Shown: positions 1 to 6,700, counted from the stretch's first letter. The stretch is DNA of 14,538 nucleotides from JALZHR01 sp036389695 (GCA_036389695.1 DASVWG010000381.1:1-14538); one strand, 5' to 3'. Notes: generated by a model from the sequence alone, not told the origin. Numbers and translations are program-made.

Positions 1-591
1 TGCGATTTCAAGAAGCTTTATTTTAATATTTTCTGCTTGAAAAGCAGGCAAATCATCTTCGACAAATTCCAGAGTTGATTCCAGAATAACTATAACATTT
101 AATAAATCATCTTTTAGAGGCTGCAATTGAACGGATAGTTCGCCGCGAAGTTGGCGCACAGCCTGCCGCGCGGAGGCAACTGTTCGCGCGTCAATCAAAT
201 CTCTGATAGCTTCAGCCTGGCTCAGATTCATTCGCCCGTTAGACAACGCGCGCAGCGAAAACTCGCCCGCTTCAGCCATTCTCGCATCGAGCTTCAGACA
301 AATATCTATAATTTGCCGGATGATAACCGGCGCGCCGTGACAACTGATTTCGACGACATCTTCGCCGGTAAATGAATGCGGACTTTTAAAGTAAGTAATA
401 ATAACTTCATCAATTAACTCTTTTGTCGCGGTGTCGTAAATCTTTTTAAGAGAGGCGAAACGAGGCTCAGGCGCAAAATCATCGCCGCCGACGAGTTGTT
501 TTGTGATATTGAGCGCATCATCGCCGCTGAGACGAATAACGGCAATTCCGCTTCGTCCGAGAGGCGTGGCTAGCGCGACAATCGTATCCAT
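1..591 (-). CDS. mnmE: tRNA modification GTPase MnmE (TrmE), N-terminal part, cut by window edge
   Basis: The first 197 codons are present; the gene continues beyond position 1. MnmE works with MnmG to place the (carboxymethyl)aminomethyl group on the wobble uridine of certain tRNAs, using a folate-derived carbon. The protein opens MDTIVALATPLGRSGIAVIR, the typical start of the TrmE N-terminal folate-binding domain, and carries the conserved SFTGEDVVEISCHG and EFSLRA stretches followed by NGRMNLSQAEAIRDLIDA, which begins the helical domain. The GTPase domain lies outside the window. The start ATG at 591 is chosen from this alignment; I see no strong ribosome binding site before it. It is the last visible gene of the rpmH-rnpA-yidD-yidC-jag-mnmE cluster, an order conserved near many bacterial origins. 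Identification is secure. Confidence 0.95.
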   Translation of the reverse strand, partial: MDTIVALATPLGRSGIAVIRLSGDDALNITKQLVGGDDFAPEPRFASLKKIYDTATKELIDEVIITYFKSPHSFTGEDVVEISCHGAPVIIRQIIDICLKLDARMAEAGEFSLRALSNGRMNLSQAEAIRDLIDARTVASARQAVRQLRGELSVQLQPLKDDLLNVIVILESTLEFVEDDLPAFQAENIKIKLLEIA

Positions 592-604
592 AAATCATAA
601 AGAA

Positions 605-657
605 AAAGGCAAAGGGAAACGATTTTCCTTCGCCTTTATCACTAAAAATCGTTTCCC
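605..657. repeat. Interleaved inverted repeats between jag and mnmE
   Basis: Two inverted repeats interlock here. GGGAAACGATTTT (614-626) is matched perfectly by its reverse complement at 645-657. AAAGGCAAAGG (605-615) pairs with 627-637 with one mismatch. The two stems are interleaved (1-3 and 2-4 order), so they would exclude each other or form a pseudoknot. The site fills most of the 71-base gap between the jag stop and the mnmE start and is in the mnmE leader on the minus strand. It could be an attenuation-type structure, a processing site or only a small repeat; the sequence alone does not decide. Confidence 0.6.
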
Positions 658-662
658 GAAAT

Positions 663-1112
663 TTATTTTAGCTGAACTCTTAAGCGCCTGTCTCTGCCTT
701 CGCCGATTGACTCGGTGATTAAATCCGTTTCGCTTTGCAAAGTTAAATGAATTACGCGTCTTTCCGTAGAATTTAACTTACCGAAGGTAAACGGGTTACC
801 GGATTTTCTGACGTTCTGCGCCGCAAATCGCGCCATCGCCTGCAATTCAGCTTTTCGCGTTTGCCTGAAGCCGTCGGCATCGCAGATAAAGCGCTCGGTT
901 CTGTCGATGTCTTTGCCGAAAACCTGAAACAGCAAAACTTCAAGCGCATCCAGCAATTCTCCGCTCTCGTTCAGCAAAAAAGGAACGTCTTCGCCGGTTA
1001 TATCGAAGTAGTAGCCTTCGTCGACCTTTTCCGTCGAAACATCGAGGTTAAAGCGAAAATCCTTTAAAATTTCAACCAAAAATTCTTTGGCGTTTTCCTG
1101 TATTTCAGTCAT
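663..1112 (-). CDS. jag: Jag/KhpB-type RNA-binding protein (KH-like plus R3H)
   Basis: 149 aa. Jag (SpoIIIJ-associated, KhpB) proteins are cytoplasmic RNA-binding proteins encoded beside yidC. The C-terminal R3H domain is clear: NSTERRVIHLTLQ has the R-x3-H core and matches the usual N-x-x-ERR-x-IH pattern. The middle segment aligns with the Jag KH domain, but the RNA-gripping G-x-x-G loop (usually IGKRG) reads LLNESG, so the KH part looks degenerate. The separate N-terminal Jag_N domain of the longer Firmicutes proteins is missing, as is common outside that group. The start is 2 bases after the yidC stop, so the two genes are almost certainly co-transcribed and translationally coupled. Confidence 0.85.
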   Translation of the reverse strand: MTEIQENAKEFLVEILKDFRFNLDVSTEKVDEGYYFDITGEDVPFLLNESGELLDALEVLLFQVFGKDIDRTERFICDADGFRQTRKAELQAMARFAAQNVRKSGNPFTFGKLNSTERRVIHLTLQSETDLITESIGEGRDRRLRVQLK

Positions 1113-1114
1113 TT

Positions 1115-3007
1115 TTACGGTGTCGAAAATTTCGGTTTAGCTTTTTTTGAAACAACTTCAACGACTTCTTCTTTCGGCGGCTCGTTCGTTTTATTCAAAC
1201 GGTTAATAATAAATTGCTGAACAAAGCTCACGATATTGCCGAAAAACCAGTAAAGCAGAAGCCCCGCCGGCGCGCCCCACATCACCCAGAGCATCATTAT
1301 CGGCATCATATACGTCATCATTTTCTGCTGCATCTGCTGTTCGGGCGTTATCGCCGGAGTCGTCGGCGTTAAAATCATCGAGCCAGCCATCGAAGCGGCA
1401 AACATAAATTCGAGCAAATGCCACGGGTCGCCCGCCGAAAGGTCCGGCAGCCACAGAAACGATGCCTGACGAAAATCGAGCGAAATCGTCACGGCGACGT
1501 AAAGCGCAATAAACAGAGGCATTTGCAAGAGCAAAGGCAGACAGCCGCCGATAGGAACCGCGCCTTTCATCATTTTCAGCTGTTCCATCTGCGCTTCGCG
1601 CATCCGCGGGTCGTCCATCGGAACGCCTTTTTTCTGCAAATCCTTCAGGCGGTCTTGTATCTCCTTCATTTTCGGCGCGTTACCCTGCGCTTTTTTGAAA
1701 GATTTCGATTGATACCAACGCAGCGGGAAAAACAGCGAATAGAAAACCAGCGTGAAAATGATTATCGCGACGCCGTAATTGCCGACAAAACCGTAGATGA
1801 AATTTAAAGCCCGCAGAAGCGGAATGGCTATCGGCTTGGTAATCGGTCGCAGCATCCCGAAATTGATAAATTCTTCGAGATAAACTTCCCGACCGACGCC
1901 GTTTTTCAGGCTTTCGTTATACTGGGCGAGCGTAAAATAATCCTTCGAGCCGGTATAAATTTTCGTCGCCGAACCGTCCGTGGTAATCGGAACATACGCG
2001 GAAACCAGATGTCTGGTGAGCTTTGTCGATTGATTTCGCGTAATCCAGGAGATAATGCCGTCATAGAAAGGCTCGACCTGAACTTCATATTTCGAAGCGC
2101 GATACTCCAGTCCCGGAAGCTGCTGCGCCGGAACCGCCGCCATCGCAAAATACGTATCGCCGACGCCAGCCCAATCGACAGCGCCTTCAAAAGGCTTGAC
2201 CGCTTGATTATTGACGTATGTAAAAGACGCTCCCGGATAACGCTGAATCGAGTCTTTCACATAGCTGACGGCTTCCGGTTCAATATGATAATAATTATGG
2301 TGAACGATTCCCTGGTCGCCGATGCTCGCGCCGATTAAAAGCTTTGTGTTTGGAATGGGTTGACCGCTGCGCGCGGCTTTAATCGCCAAATCGGTCACGT
2401 AGCTGTCGGCGCGAAAAACGAAGCTTTTCGTCACCTCTAAACCGTTCTCGTCTTTCAAAACAAAATCGATTTGTTTCGATTCCGTTCCGTTAAGCTGAAC
2501 GGTATCTTCAGCTTGCGAAACCTGATAATTTCTATCGTTCAAATAAGCGTCCAGATTCTGGTCGCCGGTCGCCAGACGGAAAGGAATCTCGCGCGGATTG
2601 CGACTTAAAGCTTCGGGCGAAATCAATTCCAGAGGCTTCGGAGCGGCTTCGGTCGAATCATCGGAAAAAAGAATTTTTTCGTGCTGGTCGTGAACGTTTT
2701 TAACCAAAATCCAGCTCGTCGCGACCGCACCTTTTGCATCAAGCTTTACTTCGTAAAGCGGTGATTTAATTGTTATAACCCGGTTCGGAACATTATCGGG
2801 AACACTGACCACGGCGGGCGTCGGCTGCGTTTGAACAGTTTCCGGCGCGGGCGTATTAGTTGTCGCGACATTCGCCGTCGTGTTCGTATTGGCGTTATCT
2901 TTCGGCTTTGGCGGAGCAAAAAAGTAACTCCAGGTCATCAGCACGAGCAGCGAAAGCCCCGCCGCGAGCAAAAATCTTTGTTGAAGTGATTGTTTATTAT
3001 CTGACAT
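1115..3007 (-). CDS. yidC: Membrane protein insertase YidC
   Basis: 630 aa. YidC inserts and folds inner-membrane proteins, alone or with SecYEG. An N-terminal membrane segment (about residues 11-30) is followed by a Pro/Thr/Asn-rich linker, a large periplasmic beta domain (about 75-380) and the conserved C-terminal insertase core with several membrane helices. The signature IGGCLPLLLQMPLFIALY and the late QQKMMTYMMPIMMLWVMW helix are clear. The long periplasmic domain marks the diderm type rather than the short Firmicutes SpoIIIJ type. In the first core helix, IIIFTLVFYSLFFPL aligns with E. coli IIIITFIVRGIMYPL, which puts Tyr423 where most homologues have the groove arginine. The C-terminus is basic (KKAKPK), as expected for ribosome contact. 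yidD lies just upstream and jag just downstream. Confidence 0.97.
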   Translation of the reverse strand: MSDNKQSLQQRFLLAAGLSLLVLMTWSYFFAPPKPKDNANTNTTANVATTNTPAPETVQTQPTPAVVSVPDNVPNRVITIKSPLYEVKLDAKGAVATSWILVKNVHDQHEKILFSDDSTEAAPKPLELISPEALSRNPREIPFRLATGDQNLDAYLNDRNYQVSQAEDTVQLNGTESKQIDFVLKDENGLEVTKSFVFRADSYVTDLAIKAARSGQPIPNTKLLIGASIGDQGIVHHNYYHIEPEAVSYVKDSIQRYPGASFTYVNNQAVKPFEGAVDWAGVGDTYFAMAAVPAQQLPGLEYRASKYEVQVEPFYDGIISWITRNQSTKLTRHLVSAYVPITTDGSATKIYTGSKDYFTLAQYNESLKNGVGREVYLEEFINFGMLRPITKPIAIPLLRALNFIYGFVGNYGVAIIIFTLVFYSLFFPLRWYQSKSFKKAQGNAPKMKEIQDRLKDLQKKGVPMDDPRMREAQMEQLKMMKGAVPIGGCLPLLLQMPLFIALYVAVTISLDFRQASFLWLPDLSAGDPWHLLEFMFAASMAGSMILTPTTPAITPEQQMQQKMMTYMMPIMMLWVMWGAPAGLLLYWFFGNIVSFVQQFIINRLNKTNEPPKEEVVEVVSKKAKPKFSTP

Positions 3008-3012
3008 CTTCT

Positions 3013-3109
3013 AATTTTAGATTTTAGATTTTGGATTTTAGATTCGGGAATCGGATTTAATTAGATAAATTCCTTATCCAATCGCAAATCTAAAATCTAA
3101 AATCGCAAA
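3013..3109. repeat. Inverted heptamer-array element between yidD and yidC
   Basis: The left arm consists of 7-base units of the TTTTAGA type (variants TTTTGGA and TTCGGGA). The right arm is the inverted version, read on the other strand as TTTGCGA and TTTTAGA units. An 18-base stretch at 3014-3031 is perfectly complementary to 3086-3103. The right arm stops exactly at the yidD stop codon and the left arm ends 6 bases before the yidC start, so the element makes up the whole yidD-yidC spacer. It would form a long AU-rich hairpin in the operon transcript. Confidence 0.8.
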
Positions 3110-3310
3110 TCATTTCACCGGGTCGTAGCCGCCTTTGCAAAATGGCTGACAACGTAAGATACGTTTTACGCCGAGCCAGGTTCCGCGAAATGCGCCGTAT
3201 TTTTCGACCGCTTCCATCGCGTATTCCGAACAGGTCGGCGTAAAACGGCAGGCAGGCGGCAAAAAAGGCGACAGCAACGCCTTGTATAGCTTCAAAAAAT
3301 TCAAAAACAA
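3110..3310 (-). CDS. yidD: Membrane protein insertion efficiency factor YidD
   Basis: 66 aa if read from the TTG at 3310. YidD is a small inner-membrane-associated protein that helps YidC-dependent insertion. The family signature is complete: LYKALLSPFLPPACRFTPTC, then SEYA, and a Cys-containing RCQPFCKGGYDPV end. No ATG fits. Candidate starts are TTG at 3310 (10-base overlap with rnpA), TTG at 3304 (whose TTGA overlaps the rnpA TGA stop) or TTG at 3295. The 3304 start gives MNFLKLYK and the tightest coupling to rnpA; I cannot separate 3304 from 3310. Confidence 0.93.
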   Translation of the reverse strand: MFLNFLKLYKALLSPFLPPACRFTPTCSEYAMEAVEKYGAFRGTWLGVKRILRCQPFCKGGYDPVK

Positions 3311-3882
3311 AAACTACATCGCTTTTGAACCTCACCGACGGCAGCGTTTCTTTCGCCCTTGTTTAATTCCGATTCACTGTTTTTAACCGTTTCGATAATT
3401 TGCCGGAAATCCTCTAAAGGCTTTTCGAGCTTCGCGTGCAGCAGACGGCGGCGGGCGTTTAAAACCCAGTCGTATCTGCCTTGCAGCTCATTTAATTCGG
3501 CGCGGCTCAAGCGAAACGCTTCACGCAGAAGGCGCTTGGCGCGATTTCGCTCGAAAGCCTTGCCGATTCCTTTCTTCGATGCCGTAATTCCGAGTTTATG
3601 CGATTCGGTTTTTGAAGGCAAAACAAAGACAGTCATAAAACGACCGTCAAAACGCTTGCCTTCCGCATAAACGCGGCGAAATTCGGCAGATTTCCGCAAA
3701 CGGCTGTCTTTCGACAGACGAAAGCTTAATAATGATGCGGCGTTAATCTCTTGCGTCCTTTTGCCCGGCGGCGCGCCAGCACGGCTCTGCCGTTCTTGGT
3801 CGCCATCCGCGCGCGGAATCCGTGTTTTTTCGCCCGACGACGATTGTTTGGTTGATAAGTTCTCTTTGGCATATCTGTTCAT
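3301..3882 (-). CDS. rnpA: Ribonuclease P protein component, frame overlapping all of rpmH
   Basis: RnpA is the protein subunit of RNase P, which cleaves 5' leaders from pre-tRNAs. The family core starts near residue 54 (FRLSKDSRL), continues with FRRVYAEGKRF, and includes the catalytic-RNA-binding motif KAFERNRAKRLLREAF. A C-terminal tail extends past the usual end. The open frame reaches back 53 codons, and the only ATG, GTG or TTG in it before the conserved RLSKDSRL segment is the ATG at 3882. A TTG inside that segment would remove its beginning. The extension is basic, Arg/Lys/Ser-rich and covers rpmH completely in another frame. This resembles Thermus, where rnpA encompasses rpmH. An initiation at the ATT codon within QEIN or another non-standard start remains possible. 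Core identity is secure; the start is uncertain. Confidence 0.88.
   Translation of the reverse strand: MNRYAKENLSTKQSSSGEKTRIPRADGDQERQSRAGAPPGKRTQEINAASLLSFRLSKDSRLRKSAEFRRVYAEGKRFDGRFMTVFVLPSKTESHKLGITASKKGIGKAFERNRAKRLLREAFRLSRAELNELQGRYDWVLNARRRLLHAKLEKPLEDFRQIIETVKNSESELNKGERNAAVGEVQKRCSFCF
3726..3872 (-). CDS. rpmH: Large ribosomal subunit protein bL34
   Basis: A 48-aa gene beginning MPKRTYQPNNRRRAKKHGFR and continuing with RMATKNGRAVLARRRAKGRKRL before a short PHHY tail. This is the full bL34 pattern of a very basic protein in the 50S subunit near the peptide exit side. Its length is normal. The AAGG ribosome binding site at 3883-3886 lies 10 bases upstream of the ATG at 3872. The gene is completely contained in the rnpA frame, whose ATG lies only 10 bases upstream. 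It is the promoter-proximal gene of the minus-strand origin cluster. Confidence 0.97.
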   Translation of the reverse strand: MPKRTYQPNNRRRAKKHGFRARMATKNGRAVLARRRAKGRKRLTPHHY

Positions 3883-3905
3883 CCTTTCACGTAGAAGTGA
3901 AAAGG
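3883..3905 (-). promoter_or_regulatory. 5' leader hairpin covering the rpmH/rnpA ribosome binding site
   Basis: On the minus strand, CCTTTTCAC (3905-3897) and GTGAAAGG (3890-3883) form a stem of about eight pairs with one bulged T and the 6-base loop TTCTAC. The 3' arm contains the AAAGG ribosome binding site and ends directly at the rnpA ATG. With the promoter predicted just upstream, transcription would start about at 3902, so the hairpin (at least the six pairs TTTCAC/GTGAAA) would sit at the very 5' end of the mRNA. This could control access of ribosomes to rpmH and rnpA. It is a structure seen by eye, without an energy calculation. Confidence 0.5.
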
Positions 3906-3908
3906 GTT

Positions 3909-3937
3909 AGTTTAATAGTTCGGGGCAATTATGTCAA
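3909..3937 (-). promoter_or_regulatory. Sigma-70-type promoter of the rpmH-rnpA-yidD-yidC-jag-mnmE cluster
   Basis: On the minus strand a perfect -35 box TTGACA (3937-3932) is followed after 17 bases by TAAACT (3914-3909) as the -10 box. It lies 37 bases upstream of the rpmH start, in the correct orientation. The downstream genes are tightly packed, so this is the likely main promoter of the cluster. Confidence 0.65.
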
Positions 3938-4013
3938 AACCGCGCGAGGGAAAATTTGACGAAAGACTTTAGACGAATGTGCAACTTTTAGCCTTTAAAG
4001 CGGTGAAATCTTT

Positions 4014-4190
4014 ATGATTATCCCGCATTGGCTCTATGCTGAAATTTATTACCTGATTTACGACTCGATGGTTTGTCTGTTTCCGTTTGCGTTCGTCTTT
4101 TTTCTGGTTTTGACAATCGGTCTCAGAGATTTTGAATATAAATTAAATTTTCGGGAAATCGTCAAAAACATTTTCAGGAAGCTATCTTAG
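4014..4190 (+). CDS. Possible 58-aa small membrane protein
   Basis: An open frame from ATG 4014 to TAG 4190 encodes MIIPHWLYAEIYYLIYDSMV followed by a strongly hydrophobic helix (CLFPFAFVFFLVLTIGL) and a basic tail ending FRKLS. A GGTGA ribosome binding site lies 7 bases before the ATG. The hydrophobic middle with positive residues after it suggests a single-pass membrane protein with its C-terminus in the cytoplasm. It runs convergent to purN and overlaps the purN 3' end by 17 bases. I do not recognise a family. It could be chance, but it is the only coding candidate in the gap between rpmH and purN and it is well formed. Confidence 0.4.
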   Translation: MIIPHWLYAEIYYLIYDSMVCLFPFAFVFFLVLTIGLRDFEYKLNFREIVKNIFRKLS

Positions 4191-4791
4191 CCTGCTTGAA
4201 AAGGACGCGCCGACCTTGTATTTCATAATTTCCCTCGGCAATCTTCGCTACCGCTTCGACATAAAGCGCGTGTTCGCGTTCCAGAATCCGCGCCGAAAGA
4301 CTTTCCGCCGTATCTTCGTCTTTTACTTCAACCGCTTTCTGCAAAATTATCGCGCCGTGGTCTAAATCATCGTCAACGAAATGAACCGTACAGCCCGAAA
4401 TTTTCACGCCGTATTCAATCGCCTGTTTTTGCGCGTCCAAGCCCGGAAACGCCGGAAGCAGGCTCGGATGAATATTGACGATTTTATCGGGAAACGCGCG
4501 CACGAAATCCCGCGACAGAAGCCGCATATAGCCGGCGAGACAAACCAGCTCGACATTTCGCTTTTTCAGCTCGGCGATGATTTCCGCGTCGTGCTCCTCG
4601 CGCAAGCGCCCGTTTCGCGCCACAACAACCGTTTCTATTCCGCGTTCTTTTGCCCTTTCCAAGCCCTGTGCGCTTTTTTTATCGCTCAACACGACCGTCA
4701 CCTCGGAATCGGGAATTCGCCCGCTCTGAACGCCTTCAACAATGGCGCCCATATTCGAGCCGCGCCCGGAAATTAAAATGCCGATTTTCAT
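4174..4791 (-). CDS. purN: Phosphoribosylglycinamide formyltransferase PurN
   Basis: 205 aa, normal length. PurN transfers the formyl group of 10-formyl-tetrahydrofolate to GAR in the third step of purine synthesis, in the cytoplasm. The phosphate-binding ISGRGSNM loop is at residues 8-14. The catalytic set is intact: Asn106 and His108 in VNIHPSLLPAFPG, and Asp144 in the HFVDDDLDHGAIILQ segment. The start ATG at 4791 begins MKIGILISGRGSN, as in homologues. I see no strong ribosome binding site. Unlike many genomes, purM is not adjacent; it lies about 1.9 kb upstream on the same strand with two unrelated genes between. Confidence 0.97.
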   Translation of the reverse strand: MKIGILISGRGSNMGAIVEGVQSGRIPDSEVTVVLSDKKSAQGLERAKERGIETVVVARNGRLREEHDAEIIAELKKRNVELVCLAGYMRLLSRDFVRAFPDKIVNIHPSLLPAFPGLDAQKQAIEYGVKISGCTVHFVDDDLDHGAIILQKAVEVKDEDTAESLSARILEREHALYVEAVAKIAEGNYEIQGRRVLFKQAKIAS

Positions 4792-4830
4792 TTAAAGAAT
4801 TTAAGGCAGAAGCCCGCGCGTAATCAAATG

Positions 4831-4906
4831 CAAAACGCAAAGTGCAAAATGCAAAATGCAGAAAGTGATTTCCGTTTTGCATTTTGCACTTTGATTTTTG
4901 CGTTTT
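4831..4906. repeat. Inverted heptamer-array element between the transglutaminase-like gene and purN
   Basis: The left arm (4831-4864) consists of 7-base units of the CAAAATG type (also CAAAACG, CAAAGTG). The right arm (4875-4906) contains the same kinds of units inverted. A 19-base stretch at 4838-4856 is perfectly complementary to 4875-4893, and the pairing continues with a small bulge to AAAACGCA/TGCGTTTT. The element lies about 40 bases upstream of purN and 30 bases after the upstream gene's stop. It has no coding potential and would form a stable hairpin in either transcript. Confidence 0.8.
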
Positions 4907-4933
4907 CGCCGTCCCTTTGGGACTAATTCCAGA

Positions 4934-6079
4934 TTAATAAAACTTCAAAAGAGCGTATGAATTGGCGTCGAAAATCACGTTCGTCTCTTTCGGATTCTGA
5001 ACGTATTGGATTTTCGTCAGCTTATTGAAATTCTGCACCCGCGTTTTTCCTATCTGAAAATCGGGCAGAGTGGTTTCGGCAATCATCCAGGGCTTACCGT
5101 TCCACGTAAAATCCAGTTTGTTTTCGTTCGGAAAATTTCCCTGCGGAACCGCGACCGTAATATGCTGCGGGCAATACAGCAGAATATATTCTTCGCCGAT
5201 TTGTTCGAGCAAGGAAGCGAGCAGAATCGTTTTGTTGCTGCAATCCGCCGCGCGCGTCATCAAAACTTCATCGGCGCGTTTCAGAGTTTCGCCGCCGCCG
5301 ACCGCTTCGGTGTAGCTGTATTCGATTTCATTCGAGACAAAATCGACCAATCTCTGAATCTTTTTCTCGCGGTTATCTTCGGTTTCCTTCAATAATCCGT
5401 TCGTCAGTCTTTGCAGCGAAGGCTCGTTCGGCTTGGCAACCATTATTCCGTGATTGGCAAACGCGATGGGCGATTCGTTCGTCGTCCGCGACATTTCCGC
5501 AATCATTCTTCCGCCGTAAATCTGCGAATTATTGGTGAAATTTCTCATCTCTTCCAGACTCAGCGAATAATCCACGGTTTTAAAAGGGAATTTCAGCGTC
5601 TGCGTCGGCTCGATTTTGATATTTTCCAGCGGCGTTTTAAAGAAATAAAAATTTTCCGGCGAAACGGTCAGAATATAATCGCCGAGCTTTATTTTCCCGT
5701 TTTTTTCCGCGCCGATTTCGACTTTCGCGCGGTCAACAAAAAATTTGTTCAAAAAATCGTCGAATTCCTGCGCATCTGCCTGCGGAAATGAAAAATAAGC
5801 TTCCTTTTGTTTCCACGCGTAACGCTGGAGCATGCCTTTGCCGAGAATCTGACGGCTGAAATCAGCGCCCGAAAAAGTCGGCTGCGCCAGCATCATCACG
5901 GTCGAATCGCGAATTTCTTCGGCGGTTTTTTCGGCGACGGTTTTCTGTTTCGGCTTGCTGAATTGATAAAGTACGTAAACCGAAGCGGAGACCGCAATTA
6001 GTGCAATAATTGCGATTAAAAATAATTTTCGATTTGGTGAGCTGCTCTGTTCCGCGTTAAAAAGGCTTCCTGAGGACAT
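4934..6079 (-). CDS. Membrane-anchored transglutaminase-like (papain-fold) domain protein
   Basis: 381 aa. A single N-terminal membrane segment (about residues 18-40, LFLIAIIALIAVSASVYVLY) would anchor the protein with the rest outside the cytoplasm. Residues about 60-230 are a domain I do not recognise. Residues about 235-345 match the transglutaminase-like core: Cys280 in AADCSNKTILLASLL, His306 in CPQHITVAV, and Glu335 in IAETT at the place of the usual third-triad acid. Such bacterial proteins may be proteases or peptidoglycan or protein-crosslinking enzymes; the substrate is unknown. AAGGAGA lies just before the ATG and a promoter is visible further upstream, so the gene probably has its own transcription unit. 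Confidence 0.8.
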   Translation of the reverse strand: MSSGSLFNAEQSSSPNRKLFLIAIIALIAVSASVYVLYQFSKPKQKTVAEKTAEEIRDSTVMMLAQPTFSGADFSRQILGKGMLQRYAWKQKEAYFSFPQADAQEFDDFLNKFFVDRAKVEIGAEKNGKIKLGDYILTVSPENFYFFKTPLENIKIEPTQTLKFPFKTVDYSLSLEEMRNFTNNSQIYGGRMIAEMSRTTNESPIAFANHGIMVAKPNEPSLQRLTNGLLKETEDNREKKIQRLVDFVSNEIEYSYTEAVGGGETLKRADEVLMTRAADCSNKTILLASLLEQIGEEYILLYCPQHITVAVPQGNFPNENKLDFTWNGKPWMIAETTLPDFQIGKTRVQNFNKLTKIQYVQNPKETNVIFDANSYALLKFY

Positions 6080-6152
6080 AAAGTCTCCTTCTTATTGGTC
6101 GTAAATTATTTGATGATTGTGGGCGGCTGAATGATTGTCTTTAAAAATCAAT

Positions 6153-6180
6153 ATTTTGTCTGTTCTTTGATTTTTGTCAA
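6153..6180 (-). promoter_or_regulatory. Candidate sigma-70 promoter for the transglutaminase-like gene
   Basis: On the minus strand TTGACA (6180-6175) is followed after 16 bases by CAAAAT (6158-6153). It lies in the AT-rich 138-base gap between the TIMP-like gene and the transglutaminase-like gene, about 75 bases before the start codon, in the right direction. Confidence 0.45.
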
Positions 6181-6217
6181 ATTTCGGTTCGCAAAATTTT
6201 CAGATAGCGGAACTTTC

Positions 6218-6700
6218 TTAATCAGTTGCTTTGATTTTTCTGGGATTTCCAAATATTTTACTGATAAATTTCGTCTTTTTCTTAAGATCTTTCGGCGAAT
6301 CAATTTTCGAAGAATTATAAAAGGTTGACCACAAAAGCCCGCCTATTTTATCGATGTCGAGAAAATACATTTCTCCTATTTTAAAATCCGCACCGCAACT
6401 GCCTTCGCCGTCGTCGGTATAAATTTTCATTTGAGGATGTTCGACACCAACCCAATATTCCTCGACTTCGACAATCACCTCTTTCATCAGTGAAAGACTG
6501 TCAAACTGCTGAACCGTTACGTCCTTAATGCTCAAAACTTTGCCGGTAAAAATCGCTCCCTTAAATTGTTCGAGATAGTATTTTCTGACTTCGGCTTTGC
6601 TTAATTTAATGTCCGTCTTAATGTAGGAACAAGCGATGTTTTCGGATGGAAACGCACTAAAACAACCGACCAAAATCACGAGAAATATGATTTTTTTCAT
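6218..6700 (-). CDS. Small secreted protein with NTR/TIMP-like (OB-fold) features
   Basis: 160 aa. A signal peptide covers the first 20 or so residues. Cleavage after NIA would leave Cys24 (CSYIK) as the first mature residue, as in TIMP/netrin-like proteins. LVGC at residues 10-13 also fits a lipobox, although Cys13 is very early for a lipoprotein. The pattern AIFTGKVLSI, then VEEYWVG, then GSCGADFKIGEMYFLD (Cys102) matches bacterial NTR/TIMP-like domains, in which the two cysteines would pair. Function in bacteria is not established. It follows purM by 15 bases with a GGGAG site before its ATG, so it may be co-transcribed with purM despite no obvious pathway link. Family assignment is by motif only. 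Confidence 0.65.
   Translation of the reverse strand: MKKIIFLVILVGCFSAFPSENIACSYIKTDIKLSKAEVRKYYLEQFKGAIFTGKVLSIKDVTVQQFDSLSLMKEVIVEVEEYWVGVEHPQMKIYTDDGEGSCGADFKIGEMYFLDIDKIGGLLWSTFYNSSKIDSPKDLKKKTKFISKIFGNPRKIKATD

Noticed and set aside
3090..3335. Minus-strand frame overlapping yidD in another phase
   Set aside because: yidD in the adjacent frame carries the complete family signature; this frame has none.
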